Origin: Azospirillum rugosum
GTDB taxonomy: Bacteria; Pseudomonadota; Alphaproteobacteria; Azospirillales; Azospirillaceae
Assembly (NCBI RefSeq): GCF_017876155.1
Contig: NZ_JAGINP010000034.1
Coordinates: 1-64,000, forward strand
DNA length: 64,000 nucleotides
Direction: 5' to 3'
Shown: in pieces, positions 7,848-17,653 of the stretch
Layout of the letters: every line of letters starts with the position of its first letter
Position numbering within the stretch: the stretch's first letter is position 1
Translations under genes and position numbers: made by a program
The notes under the pieces: model-generated
What the model saw: only the letters and a program-made list of their open reading frames with translations
The model's database searches: none
What the model was told of the DNA's origin: nothing

Positions 7848-9227
7848 TCAAGAATCCCCGATTGCCGAACCCGCACGGGGGCGGGCCTGTATGCGGGCGG
7901 GCTCCTTCAAAAGTTTGCGGACGGATGAGGAGGCGGCGATGCGCCCTTCGCCGACGAAGGCTTCGTGGTTTCTTTCGATGTGCTTCAGGTCATACAGGTA
8001 ATTCACCATCAGCCCATGCGATTGCTTCAGTCCCTTGGGCGACAGATCGGCCAGCGGGTTGATGCGCTCCAGCCGCGCGCCGTTGCCGAGGTGGAAGCGC
8101 GCCACCGGGTCGACCGGCTTGCCGTTCGGCTGCTTGGCCTTCAGGAAATACTGGCTGGCCGCGGCCAGCAGGGCGGGCATGACCTGTTCGCTCTTCGCCG
8201 GGTCGGCGTGCCAACGCGGGTCGTCGAGCAGGGAGAGCGCGCGCCGGTCCTCCACCGACAGGAACTCGGTGTCAGACTCGCGCCGTGCTTGCGCGAGCCA
8301 CGCGGCGAAGCCGGGCACCGGCGACAGGGTGACGAAGGTCCGCAGGGTCGGGATTTCTCGGCTCAGCTCCTCCACCACCTGCTTGATCAGGAAGTTGCCG
8401 AAGGAGATGCCGCGCAAGCCTTCCTGGCAGTTGGAGATGGAGTAGAAGACGGCGCTGGTCGCCTGGTCGGCGGTGATCGGCTTGCGCTCCTCCGTCAGCA
8501 CCTCGGAAATGGAGGCGGCCATGTCGGCGGTCAGCGCGACCTCAACGAAGATCAGCGGGTCGTCGGTCAGCTGCGGGTGGAAGAAGGCGAAGCAGCGGCG
8601 GTCGGGGGGCTCCAGCCGGCGGCGCAGGTCGTCCCAGTCGCGGATCGCGTGGACCGCCTCATACTGGATGATCTTTTGCAGGATGTTGGCCGGCGTCGAC
8701 CAGTCGATCCGCCGCAGGACCAGGAATCCGCGGTTGAACCAGGAGGAGAACAGGTGGGTGAAGTCGGCGTCCATCGCCTCGAATCCGGGGATGGCCTTGG
8801 CGTTGCGCAGCGCCTCCTCCCGCACGCGGACGAGGGCGGCGGTGCCGCCGGGGGCGAGGTTCAGCCGGCGGATCAGCTCCTGCCGGCGCGGCTCGGCGGC
8901 CATGTGCAGCTCGATCACGCTGCGCCCCTCGGGCTTGGCCTGATAGGCCTTGATCGCGGAGTCCAGCCGCTCCCGGTCGGGGCCGTAGCCGATGGCGAGC
9001 ATGCGCAGGAAGCCAAGCCGCTCCTCCGGCGGCAGGGCTTGGTACTGGGCCAGGATCTCGCGGGCCAGCGCCACCCCGGACGCCTCGCCGCGCCCCGACA
9101 ACAGCGCGTCGCACAGCACGGCAAGATCGCGGCGTGCGCCCCCGTCGCCACGGGACAGGCCCACCAGCGCCCGACCGCGGTCGGCGATGGTCTGCAGGAG
9201 ATCGCCGAAGAACGCGGTGTCCATCAT
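7848..9227 (-). CDS. matA: malonyl-CoA decarboxylase
   Basis: Decarboxylates malonyl-CoA to acetyl-CoA, the second step of malonate use. The 459-residue product matches the family over its length: a helical N-terminal domain (about 1-170) and a GNAT-like catalytic C-terminal domain with FFHPQLTDDPLIFVEVALT, SISNCQEGLRGISFGNFLIK, TLSPVPGF and ARFHLGNGA. No organelle-targeting extension is present, as expected in bacteria. ATG 9227, or ATG 9224 directly after it, follows GGAGAAGGG. It is the last clear member of the malonate operon, separated from matB by a palindromic repeat that could shift the matA:matB ratio. Confidence 0.93.
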   Translation of the reverse strand: MMDTAFFGDLLQTIADRGRALVGLSRGDGGARRDLAVLCDALLSGRGEASGVALAREILAQYQALPPEERLGFLRMLAIGYGPDRERLDSAIKAYQAKPEGRSVIELHMAAEPRRQELIRRLNLAPGGTAALVRVREEALRNAKAIPGFEAMDADFTHLFSSWFNRGFLVLRRIDWSTPANILQKIIQYEAVHAIRDWDDLRRRLEPPDRRCFAFFHPQLTDDPLIFVEVALTADMAASISEVLTEERKPITADQATSAVFYSISNCQEGLRGISFGNFLIKQVVEELSREIPTLRTFVTLSPVPGFAAWLAQARRESDTEFLSVEDRRALSLLDDPRWHADPAKSEQVMPALLAAASQYFLKAKQPNGKPVDPVARFHLGNGARLERINPLADLSPKGLKQSHGLMVNYLYDLKHIERNHEAFVGEGRIAASSSVRKLLKEPARIQARPRAGSAIGDS

Positions 9228-9271
9228 CGAGGCCCTTCTCCTGGTTCATTCATCGTTACCGCAGAAAAAAG

Positions 9272-9387
9272 CCCTTCTCCCCTCGTGGGAGAAGGGTTGG
9301 GATGAGGGGGCGGCCGAAGGCCGGACAACGTCAGCGTCGCCGGCGTTTCCCCCTCACCCCAACCCCTCTCCCACGAGGGGAGAGGGG
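9272..9387. repeat. palindromic intergenic repeat, copy A (matA-matB)
   Basis: Two 39-base arms (9272-9310 and 9349-9387) are inverted copies matching at 36 of 39 positions by my count, separated by 38 bases. Each arm also holds its own small hairpin (CTCCC-CTCGT-GGGAG). The element fills the gap between matB and matA. It resembles dispersed REP-like elements, and a related subfamily occurs at 20347-20458 and 31946-32047. Confidence 0.8.
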
Positions 9388-9395
9388 TTTTTCGT

Positions 9396-10925
9396 CTAAG
9401 CCCCGGCCCCCGCGAACAGCCCTTTGTGCTCGTCGCGCAGCAGGTTCTTCTGCACCTTGCCCATGGTGTTGCGCGGCAGTTCAGTCGTGAAGAAGACCGC
9501 CTTCGGAACTTTGTAGTTGGCGAGCAGCCCCTTGCAGGTCCGGATCACACCCGCCTCGTCAACCGAGGCCCCTGGCTTGCGCAGCACCACCGCGACCACC
9601 GCCTCGCCGAAGTCCGGGTGCGGAACGCCGACCACGGCGGATTCCACCACGCCGTCGATGGCGTCGATGACCGTCTCGACCTCCTTGGGGTAGACGTTGA
9701 AGCCGCCGGAGATGATCAGGTCCTTGGCGCGGCCGACGATGTGGACGTAGCCGCGCCCGTCCACCTTGCCGACGTCGCCGGTGATGAAGAAGCCGTCCGG
9801 CTTGATCTCCTGCTTCGTCTTCTCGGGCATCCGCCAGTAGCCGGAAAAGACGTTCGGACCCTTCACCTCGATCACGCCGATCTCATCGCGGCCCAGCACC
9901 GTGCCTGTCTCCGGATCGACGATGCGGACGCTGACCTCCGGCAGGGGAAAGCCGACCGTGCCGGGGATGCGATCGCCATGCAGGGGGTTGGAGGTGTTCA
10001 TGCAGGTTTCGGTCATGCCGTAGCGTTCCAGGATCGCGTGGCCGGTGCGCTCCTGGAACTCCCGGTGCGTGTCGGCCAGCAGGGGGGCGGAGCCGGACAC
10101 GAACAGGCGCATGTGGGCCGTGGCCACCCGCGTCAGGCGCGGGTCGGCGAGCAGGCGGGTGTAGAAGGTCGGCACGCCCATCATCACCGTAGCCCTGGGG
10201 AGCAACCGGAACACGGTGTCGGCGTCGAACTTCGGCAGGAACAGCATGGACGAGCCGTTCAGCAGTGTGCAGTTGATCGCCACGAACAGCCCGTGGGTGT
10301 GGAAGATCGGCAGCGCGTGCAGCAGCACGTCATCCGGCCGGAAGCCCCAGTATTTGTGCAGTGTCAGCGCGTTGGACGACAGGTTGCGGTGCGTCAGCAT
10401 CGCGCCCTTGGACCGCCCGGTGGTGCCTGACGTGTAGAGGATCGCCGCCAGATCGCCCGGCCCGCATTCCACCGTGGCGAAGGACGGGTCGAGCCCGGCG
10501 GAGCGCTCCGGCAGGCTGCCGTCGCCCCGAGTGCCCAACGTCAGCACGGCGCCGACGCCGGCCTTGTCGGCGACCTCGCGCAGGGCCGCCCCGCTCTCCG
10601 GCCGGCAGACGAAGACGCGCGGCTCCGCGTCGGTCAGGAAATATTCGATTTCGGCCTTGGTGTAGGCGGTGTTCAGCGGCAGGTACGCCGCCCCGGCGCG
10701 CAGGCAGGCGAGGTAGAGGAACACCGCCTCCGGCGACTTCTCCACCTGCACGGCCACCCGGTCACCCTTGACGACGCCCAGGCTGGCGAGCAGCCGAGCG
10801 TAGCGGCCGGAGACGTCTTGCAGGTCGTCGTAGCTGTGGCGCTGGCCGTCTTCCGTCTCGATGAACGTGGCGGCGGTGTTGCCGGGGAACCGGGCCGACG
10901 CGATCTCGTAGAAATTTTCGTTCAT
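9396..10925 (-). CDS. matB: malonyl-CoA synthetase (malonate-CoA ligase)
   Basis: Activates malonate with ATP and CoA to malonyl-CoA. The 509-residue product is a full ANL-superfamily acyl-CoA synthetase: phosphate loop TSGTTGRSKGAML (about 165-177), the A5 motif ERYGMTET, the A8 hinge GRAKDLIISGGFNVYPKEVE, and the C-terminal lysine in PRNTMGKVQK. The MatB assignment rests on its place between a TRAP transporter and malonyl-CoA decarboxylase plus overall similarity. ATG 10925 is preceded by AAGGAG, which overlaps the TAA stop of the TRAP large permease, so translation is probably coupled. Confidence 0.93.
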   Translation of the reverse strand: MNENFYEIASARFPGNTAATFIETEDGQRHSYDDLQDVSGRYARLLASLGVVKGDRVAVQVEKSPEAVFLYLACLRAGAAYLPLNTAYTKAEIEYFLTDAEPRVFVCRPESGAALREVADKAGVGAVLTLGTRGDGSLPERSAGLDPSFATVECGPGDLAAILYTSGTTGRSKGAMLTHRNLSSNALTLHKYWGFRPDDVLLHALPIFHTHGLFVAINCTLLNGSSMLFLPKFDADTVFRLLPRATVMMGVPTFYTRLLADPRLTRVATAHMRLFVSGSAPLLADTHREFQERTGHAILERYGMTETCMNTSNPLHGDRIPGTVGFPLPEVSVRIVDPETGTVLGRDEIGVIEVKGPNVFSGYWRMPEKTKQEIKPDGFFITGDVGKVDGRGYVHIVGRAKDLIISGGFNVYPKEVETVIDAIDGVVESAVVGVPHPDFGEAVVAVVLRKPGASVDEAGVIRTCKGLLANYKVPKAVFFTTELPRNTMGKVQKNLLRDEHKGLFAGAGA

Positions 10926-10937
10926 GGTTCCCGCTCC

Positions 10938-12275
10938 TTACGAGCCGTAGACCCAGCCGGGCAGGGCGGTCGCGATGCCGGGGAAGACACAGAGCAGCAG
11001 CACGCACAGGAGCATCAGCGCGACGAAGGGCATCACCCCCCAGATCACGTCGCGCAAGGGGATGTCCGGCGCGATGTTCTTGATGACGAAGATGTTCAGC
11101 CCGACCGGCGGGTGGATCAGCCCCATCTCCATCACCACCATCATGATGACGCCGAACCAGATCAGGTCGAAGCCGGCGGCGCGCAGCGGCGGCAGGATGA
11201 TGGGCGCGGTCATCAGGATGATCGACACCGGCGGCAGGAAGAAGCCCAGCACCACGACCATCAGCAGGATGGCGGCCAGCAGCACCCATTTCGACAGGTG
11301 CATCGACACGATCCACTCCGCCGCACCCTGGCTGATGTGCAGGTAGCTCATGACGTAGGAGTAGAGCAGCGACATGCCGATGATCATCATCAGCATCGTC
11401 GATTCCCGCAGAGTCGAGGTCAGCATGGGGCCAAGCTGGTCCAGCTTGTAGGCGCCGTAGACGATGGCGACGAGCACCAGCGCCAGGATGCCGCCCAGCC
11501 CCGCTGTCTCCGACGGGGTGGCGAAGCCGCCATAGAGGGCGACCATCACGCCGGTCAGCAGGATCACGAAAGGCAGCACGCGGGGCAGGGAGGACAGCTT
11601 CTCCCGCGTCGTGAAATGCTCCTCTTTCAGCAGTGGGGAGTTCAGCCGCCCCTCGGCCAGCGCCATGGCCTTTTCCTTGCGGAAGCGGACCACGGCGTAG
11701 CCGGCGAACAGCACGACCATCAGCAGGCCTGGCCCGATGCCGGCCAGGAACAGGCGGCCCAGCGACTGCTCCGCCGCGACGGCGTAGAGGATCATGGTGA
11801 TCGAGGGCGGCAGCAGGATGCCCAGCGTGCCGCCGGCCGCGATGATGCCGGCCGCGAAGCCGCCGGAATAGCCGCGCCGCCGCATCTCCGGAATGCCGGC
11901 GCTGCCGATGGCAGAGCAGGTGGCGGGGCTCGACCCGGCCATGGCGGCGAACAGGCCGCAGGCGAAGACGTTGGCGACGCCCAGGCCGCCCGGCACCTTG
12001 TGCAGCCACGCGTGCAGCGCCGAATAGAGGTCGGCGCCGGCCCGCGACTTGCCGATGGCGGCGCCCTTCAGGATGAACAGCGGGATGGTCAGCAGGGTGA
12101 TGCTGGCCATCTCCTCGTAGACGTTCTGCGCGATGGTGTCGAGGGAGGCGGCCGGCATGAAGAAGACCATGAAGACCGTCGCCACGAGGCCGAGCGCGAA
12201 GGCGATTGGGATGCCGGCAAACAGCACGCCCAGCGTTGCGGCGCTGTAGAGCAGGCCGATTTCGAGCGTGCCCAT
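10938..12275 (-). CDS. TRAP transporter large permease (MatM-like)
   Basis: A 445-residue integral membrane subunit (DctM family, about 12 helices) that carries the substrate/Na+ path of a TRAP transporter. Family features are FAGIPIAFALGL near the N-terminus, the GSSPATCSAIGSAGIPEM segment and GGTLGILLPPSITMILYA. Its ATG at 12275 overlaps the small-subunit stop as TGATG, with GGAGGG upstream. From the downstream matB-matA genes it is probably the malonate uptake permease, equivalent to MatM of rhizobia. The substrate is inferred from context only. Confidence 0.9.
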   Translation of the reverse strand: MGTLEIGLLYSAATLGVLFAGIPIAFALGLVATVFMVFFMPAASLDTIAQNVYEEMASITLLTIPLFILKGAAIGKSRAGADLYSALHAWLHKVPGGLGVANVFACGLFAAMAGSSPATCSAIGSAGIPEMRRRGYSGGFAAGIIAAGGTLGILLPPSITMILYAVAAEQSLGRLFLAGIGPGLLMVVLFAGYAVVRFRKEKAMALAEGRLNSPLLKEEHFTTREKLSSLPRVLPFVILLTGVMVALYGGFATPSETAGLGGILALVLVAIVYGAYKLDQLGPMLTSTLRESTMLMMIIGMSLLYSYVMSYLHISQGAAEWIVSMHLSKWVLLAAILLMVVVLGFFLPPVSIILMTAPIILPPLRAAGFDLIWFGVIMMVVMEMGLIHPPVGLNIFVIKNIAPDIPLRDVIWGVMPFVALMLLCVLLLCVFPGIATALPGWVYGS

Positions 12276-12835
12276 CACGCACCCTCCCGGCTGGACAGAA
12301 GGCGGTCGAGCACCTGGAGGAGAAGCTGCAGCGACAGCAGCGTCATCCCGGCGGCCATGACCGAGTAGGGGATCCACAGGGGCGGCGCCCAGGTGGAGTG
12401 GGTGACCATTCCGTCCACCCACGCCTCGTGGAACAGCGCCCAGGCTTTCCAGGAAAAGAAGGCGCAGAAGGCGAGGGAGGCCACGTCGGCGAGGAAGCGC
12501 CGGACCTTCTCCACGCCCGCCGGCAGCAGCTCCGCCACCGCGTCGATGGAGACATGGCCGCGCCGCTGCTGCACCCAGGCGGCGGACATGAAGGTGGCCC
12601 CGACCAGCAGGAACACCGCCAGCTCGTCCTGCCAGTCGGCCGGGTGGTGGAAGACGTAGCGGACGACCGCCTCGTGGGTCAGTACGGCGCCGGCCACCAC
12701 GACGGCGATGGCCGAGCACACCATGACGAGCCGGTTGACGGCGTCCAGCAGCGCACCGACGAGGCGGAGGGCGGGAGCCCGCTCCACGGGTGCCGCGCCG
12801 GTCCCCAGGATGAGGTCCCGTTCCGCCGCCGACAT
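12275..12835 (-). CDS. TRAP transporter small permease (MatQ-like)
   Basis: A 186-residue DctQ-family membrane subunit with four predicted helices. Family features are the segment YVFHHPADWQDELAVFLLVG (about 61-80) and RGHVSIDAV. It bridges the binding protein and the large permease. The ATG at 12835 overlaps the stop of the binding protein as TGATG; a GTG at 12838 is also in frame. The one-base overlaps on both sides show tight translational coupling of the three TRAP genes. Confidence 0.88.
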   Translation of the reverse strand: MSAAERDLILGTGAAPVERAPALRLVGALLDAVNRLVMVCSAIAVVVAGAVLTHEAVVRYVFHHPADWQDELAVFLLVGATFMSAAWVQQRRGHVSIDAVAELLPAGVEKVRRFLADVASLAFCAFFSWKAWALFHEAWVDGMVTHSTWAPPLWIPYSVMAAGMTLLSLQLLLQVLDRLLSSREGA

Positions 12836-13857
12836 CACACCTGCTCCGCCAGCTTCAAGAGGCGGGCGCCGTCCTTCACGCGGTCGGTGAAGTCCTTCCA
12901 GGCCGTGGCGCGGGCGATGTCCCTCCAGTTGTTGACCACGTCCTCGGGCATGTCCTGCACCTGGACGCCGGCCTTGCTGTAGATCTGGGCGACGCGGTCG
13001 TCATCCTCCCGCGCGGCCTGGTAGCCGAAGCTTTCCATCTCCTCGCCGACGACCTCCAGCACCTTCTGCTGGTCGGGCGGCAGGCTGTCGAAGACCGACT
13101 TCGACATCATCAGCGGCTCCAGCATGTACCAGTAGCTCTTCTGCCGCGGGGCGGTCAGGTGCTTGGACAGTTCCTCCAGCTTGAAGGAGATCAGGCTGGT
13201 GGAGGAGGTGATGGCGGCGTCCACCGCGCCCGTCTGCATGCCGGCGTACAGCTCGTTCGACGGAATGGTGCTGACAGCCGCGCCGGCCTCCTTCAGCATC
13301 ATGTCCATCTCGCGGCTGCCGCCGCGGATCTTCATGCCCTTGACGTCCGCCGGGTTCAGAACGGCGCCGGCGCGCGACGCGGTGCCGCCGGCCTGCCAGA
13401 TCCAGGTCAGCAGCTTGATGCCCTTGCCGTCCAGGATGCGGGTCATCTCCTGCCCGATCTCGGCCTTGCGCCACTTCATGCCTTGTTCATAGCTGGTGAC
13501 CAGACAGGGCATCAGGCCCAGGTTGGTTTCCGGCACCTCGCCGCCCGCGTAGGGCATGGGGTAGAAGCTGAGGTCGAGCGCGCCCTTCCGCATCGCGCTG
13601 AACTGCGCCAGCGTCTTCATCAGCGAGGAGTTCGGGTACAGCTCGAACTTCAGCGCGCCGTTGGTGCGCTTTTCGACCTCGGCGGCGAACTTGCGGCACA
13701 GCCGGTCGCGGAAGTCGCCTTCTTCCAGCGTGCCGCCCGGAAACTGGTGCGAGATCTTCAGCGTGCGGGCGTCCGCCGCCCAGCCGAGCCGGGAGGCCGC
13801 GACGATGGCCGGGGCGGCCATCACGCCGCCGAGAAGGGTGCGTCGGGACAGGATCAT
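12835..13857 (-). CDS. TRAP transporter substrate-binding protein (MatP-like)
   Basis: A 340-residue periplasmic solute receptor (DctP family). The N-terminus MILSRRTLLGG followed by a hydrophobic stretch ending AASRLGWAAD looks like a Tat signal peptide. The mature protein starts TLKISHQFPGGT. The conserved helix-strand segment DVKGMKIRGG (about 168-177), which carries the carboxylate-binding arginine of the family, is present, as is NELYAGMQTGAVDAA. It is first in the operon, facing the GntR gene, and is probably the malonate receptor. Confidence 0.9.
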   Translation of the reverse strand: MILSRRTLLGGVMAAPAIVAASRLGWAADARTLKISHQFPGGTLEEGDFRDRLCRKFAAEVEKRTNGALKFELYPNSSLMKTLAQFSAMRKGALDLSFYPMPYAGGEVPETNLGLMPCLVTSYEQGMKWRKAEIGQEMTRILDGKGIKLLTWIWQAGGTASRAGAVLNPADVKGMKIRGGSREMDMMLKEAGAAVSTIPSNELYAGMQTGAVDAAITSSTSLISFKLEELSKHLTAPRQKSYWYMLEPLMMSKSVFDSLPPDQQKVLEVVGEEMESFGYQAAREDDDRVAQIYSKAGVQVQDMPEDVVNNWRDIARATAWKDFTDRVKDGARLLKLAEQV

Positions 13858-13958
13858 GGGATCAGCCTTTCATCAGGCTCAGCAACGCCGGCAACCGCCT
13901 GAACCCTGGCGGGGCAGCGATGCTCGATATGTCGGATGATGCGGGACGCGCGCAATGC

Positions 13959-13977
13959 GCGTATTGACGCCATACGC
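13959..13977. promoter_or_regulatory. inverted repeat in the malonate promoter region
   Basis: GCGTAT (13959-13964) and ATACGC (13972-13977) form an inverted repeat with a 7-base spacer, about 100 bases upstream of the TRAP receptor gene. It is a possible regulator site, but its sequence differs from the better candidates at 14083-14118. Confidence 0.35.
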
Positions 13978-14082
13978 CCGCAACCTTTCGAAGGATGGCC
14001 GGCGGGCTGGCGCGGCGCGCTAAAGGCGCGGGTCAGGCGGCCGATTGTGTCTCATTGCGTCCTCCCATGGCCCGCGGGCGGG

Positions 14083-14118
14083 CTCGTGTATGCGTTTTTG
14101 TGCCTCTTGCATACATCA
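14083..14118. promoter_or_regulatory. candidate MatR-type operators upstream of the GntR gene
   Basis: TCTTGCATACATCA (14105-14118) agrees at 11 of 14 positions with the site I recall for rhizobial MatR, TCTTGTATACACGA. An inverted partial copy, GCATACACGA on the minus strand, occupies 14084-14093. The arms TGTATGC (14087-14093) and GCATACA (14109-14115) are exact inverted copies. The place between the divergent GntR and TRAP genes fits autoregulation plus control of the malonate operon. The comparison sequence is from memory and should be verified. Confidence 0.5.
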
Positions 14119-14207
14119 CTTTGTTGGTGGTATCAACTGTTTCGACACAGATGATTTGTCGAACGGTCGTCGCGATCCGACGGGACACCGCGCGAGGAAG
14201 GGCAGGC

Positions 14208-14891
14208 ATGGCGGACCGTGGCGAGGTGAAACAGAACCGGGCCGACCAGATCCGCGAACTGATCGCGGAGGAGATCACCGCGGGAAAGCTGTCCCCTGGC
14301 GCGCGTCTGGAAGAGGTGGCGCTGGCGGAGCGCTTCAACGTGTCGCGCACCCCGGTCCGCGAGGCCCTGGCCCAGCTCGCCTCGGCCGGGCTGGTGGAGA
14401 TGCGCCCGCGCCAGGGCGCCGTCGTGGCGACGCTGAGCCTGGAGCGCATCATGGAGATGTTCGAGGTGATGGCGAACCTGGAGTCGCTGTGCGCCGAGCT
14501 TTGCGCCCGCCGCATGACCGCGGCCGACCAGGCCGGCCTGCTGGCGCTGCACCAGCGTTGCGCCGAGGTGATCGAGAGCGGCGATTCCGACGCCTATTAC
14601 GAGGCGAACCGGCGCTTCCACGAGGCGATCTACGCCGGCTGCGGCAACTCCTACCTGGAGGAGACGACGCGGTCGCTGCGCAACCGCGTGTCGCCCTACC
14701 GCCGCATCCAGCTGCGCCACCCCGGGCGCCTGCGCCGCTCGCTCGAGGAGCACGACGCCATCGTGAAGGCGATCCTGGCGTCGGACCCCGACACGGCGCG
14801 CGAGGCGACCAAGCGCCACATCGCCGTGCAGGGCGACACCTTCACCGACTTCATGGCGCTGCTCCGCTCCTCCCGCCGGGAGGTGGCGTGA
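14208..14891 (+). CDS. GntR/FadR-family regulator, probable malonate regulator
   Basis: A 227-residue FCD-subfamily GntR regulator. The N-terminal winged helix (about 10-75) holds RADQIRELIAEEI and the recognition region FNVSRTPVREALAQL. The C-terminal all-helical FCD ligand domain contains the metal-binding pattern with RRFHEAIY and the histidines in LEEHDAI and TKRHIAVQ. ATG 14208 has GAGGAAGGG upstream; longer in-frame reading lacks family similarity. It is divergent from the TRAP-matB-matA operon with palindromic sites between, the same layout as rhizobial matR. That it responds to malonate or malonyl-CoA is inferred from context. Confidence 0.88.
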   Translation: MADRGEVKQNRADQIRELIAEEITAGKLSPGARLEEVALAERFNVSRTPVREALAQLASAGLVEMRPRQGAVVATLSLERIMEMFEVMANLESLCAELCARRMTAADQAGLLALHQRCAEVIESGDSDAYYEANRRFHEAIYAGCGNSYLEETTRSLRNRVSPYRRIQLRHPGRLRRSLEEHDAIVKAILASDPDTAREATKRHIAVQGDTFTDFMALLRSSRREVA

Positions 14892-14898
14892 AGGCGCA

Positions 14899-15417
14899 TC
14901 AGACCGCGCGCAGGCCCTTGGAATAGGCCTTCCAGCGCTCCTTGTAGACCTTGGCGGCGCCGTGCATGCGCTCGACGTCCTCGTCGGACAGAGTGCGGAT
15001 GACCTTGCCCGGCGCGCCGAGCACGAGGGAGCGGTCGGGGATCTCCTTGCCCTCGGCGATGAAGGCGTGGGCGCCGATCAGGCAGTCGCGGCCGATGCGG
15101 GCGCCGTTCAGCACGGTGGCGCCGATGCCGATCAGGCTGCCCTCGCCGACGGTGCAGCCGTGCACCATCGCCAGATGCCCGACGGTCACGTTGCGGCCGA
15201 GCGTCAGTGGAAAGCCGGGGTCGACGTGCAGCACGGCGTTGTCCTGCACGTTGCTGCCGGCGCCGATGTGGATGCGCTCCTGCTCGGCGCGCAGCACGGC
15301 ACCCCACCAGATCGACACGTCCTCCTCCAGCAGCACGTCGCCGATCACCGTGGCGCTGGGCGCCACCCAGCTGGCCTCGGCACGCTGCGGGACCTTGTCG
15401 TCGAGCGCGTAGATCAT
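14899..15417 (-). CDS. gamma-carbonic anhydrase family hexapeptide-repeat protein
   Basis: A 172-residue left-handed beta-helix protein of the YrdA/gamma-carbonic anhydrase group. Repeated hexapeptide turns run from about 18 to 135 (VAPSATVIGDV, IGAGSNVQDNAVLH, LGRNVTVGHLAMVHGC, VGEGSLIGIGA), and a C-terminal helix ends the chain. The zinc ligands H64, H81 and H86 can be assigned from these turns by analogy. Many members have no shown carbonic anhydrase activity, so the enzymatic role is uncertain. It is convergent with the GntR gene, 7 bases apart. Confidence 0.88.
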   Translation of the reverse strand: MIYALDDKVPQRAEASWVAPSATVIGDVLLEEDVSIWWGAVLRAEQERIHIGAGSNVQDNAVLHVDPGFPLTLGRNVTVGHLAMVHGCTVGEGSLIGIGATVLNGARIGRDCLIGAHAFIAEGKEIPDRSLVLGAPGKVIRTLSDEDVERMHGAAKVYKERWKAYSKGLRAV

Positions 15418-15576
15418 CCGTTCCTCCCGTTCGTATCAGGAGGGGCATCCTAAACCAGAACGGCGCCAGCGCACGAACCTCCGCTTCGGTCATATACCCA
15501 CAACATCCGTGCGTGTTATCATCGCGCGTGTCGGGCGGGATCGAAACCCTTTCCAGTTTGGAGCATGCGAGGCCCC

Positions 15577-15807
15577 ATGCCGCTTTTCTCCTACCGCTGC
15601 ACAGCCTGCAATCACGAGTTCGAAGCCCTGGTCCGCGGGGCGGAGGCGCCCGTCTGCGCCTCCTGCGGCAGCGGCGAATTGGACAAGCTCGTGTCCCGCA
15701 TCGCGCCGGAAGGCCGGTCGGGCCAGTTCCTGAAGAACGCCCGCACCGTCGCCTCCCGGGAAGGCCATTTCAGCAACTACAGCAAGGCCGAACGACCAAA
15801 GATCTGA
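15577..15807 (+). CDS. FmdB-family zinc ribbon protein
   Basis: A 76-residue protein starting MPLFSYRCTACNHEFE, with a second CASC pair (about 29-32). The two Cys-X2-Cys knuckles form the small zinc ribbon of the FmdB family. The function of the family is not established, although one member was first named as a regulator of formamide and amide genes. The remaining half is polar and probably disordered. GAGG precedes ATG 15577. It is divergent from the gamma-carbonic anhydrase-like gene and convergent with the TyrR homologue. Confidence 0.85.
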   Translation: MPLFSYRCTACNHEFEALVRGAEAPVCASCGSGELDKLVSRIAPEGRSGQFLKNARTVASREGHFSNYSKAERPKI

Positions 15808-15828
15808 GCCCGTAGATTCCCTGTACGG

Positions 15829-17367
<1,539 letters not shown>

Positions 17368-17414
17368 CGAGAGCCCCCGTGAATGCGCAGACAGGCTACC
17401 ACGACGGGCGCCGG

Positions 17415-17451
17415 TGTAAATAAATATGTACGGTGTAACGAATGGCTTACA
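17415..17451. promoter_or_regulatory. two TyrR-box-like sites
   Basis: TGTAAA-N6-TGTACG (17415-17432) and TGTAAC-N6-CTTACA (17434-17451) match the TyrR box TGTAAA-N6-TTTACA at 10 of 12 positions each. They lie tandemly about 50 bases upstream of the TyrR-family gene start and about 200 bases upstream of dadA, consistent with autoregulation. Confidence 0.6.
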
Positions 17452-17515
17452 GAGCCGCCAAGCGCTTCAGGAGTCTGAATTTCGATAGCATGGATACCGC
17501 GCGGGGGACGGCTTC

Positions 17516-17533
17516 TGTACGCAAAAGTTTACA
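17516..17533. promoter_or_regulatory. TyrR-box-like site near dadA
   Basis: TGTACG-N6-TTTACA matches the TyrR box at 10 of 12 positions, with a perfect right half. It is about 120 bases upstream of the dadA ATG and is the third such site in this divergent intergenic region. Confidence 0.6.
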
Positions 17534-17653
17534 GTCCGGTGTGGGCCTTGAACGCCAAACCCAGCAAATCCGCGGGGTTCGTCACTTGGCATCCCGTTTG
17601 CTCATAGGACGGCAAACAAACCAGCGACCAACCAGCGACCTCGGGGGCCTTTC

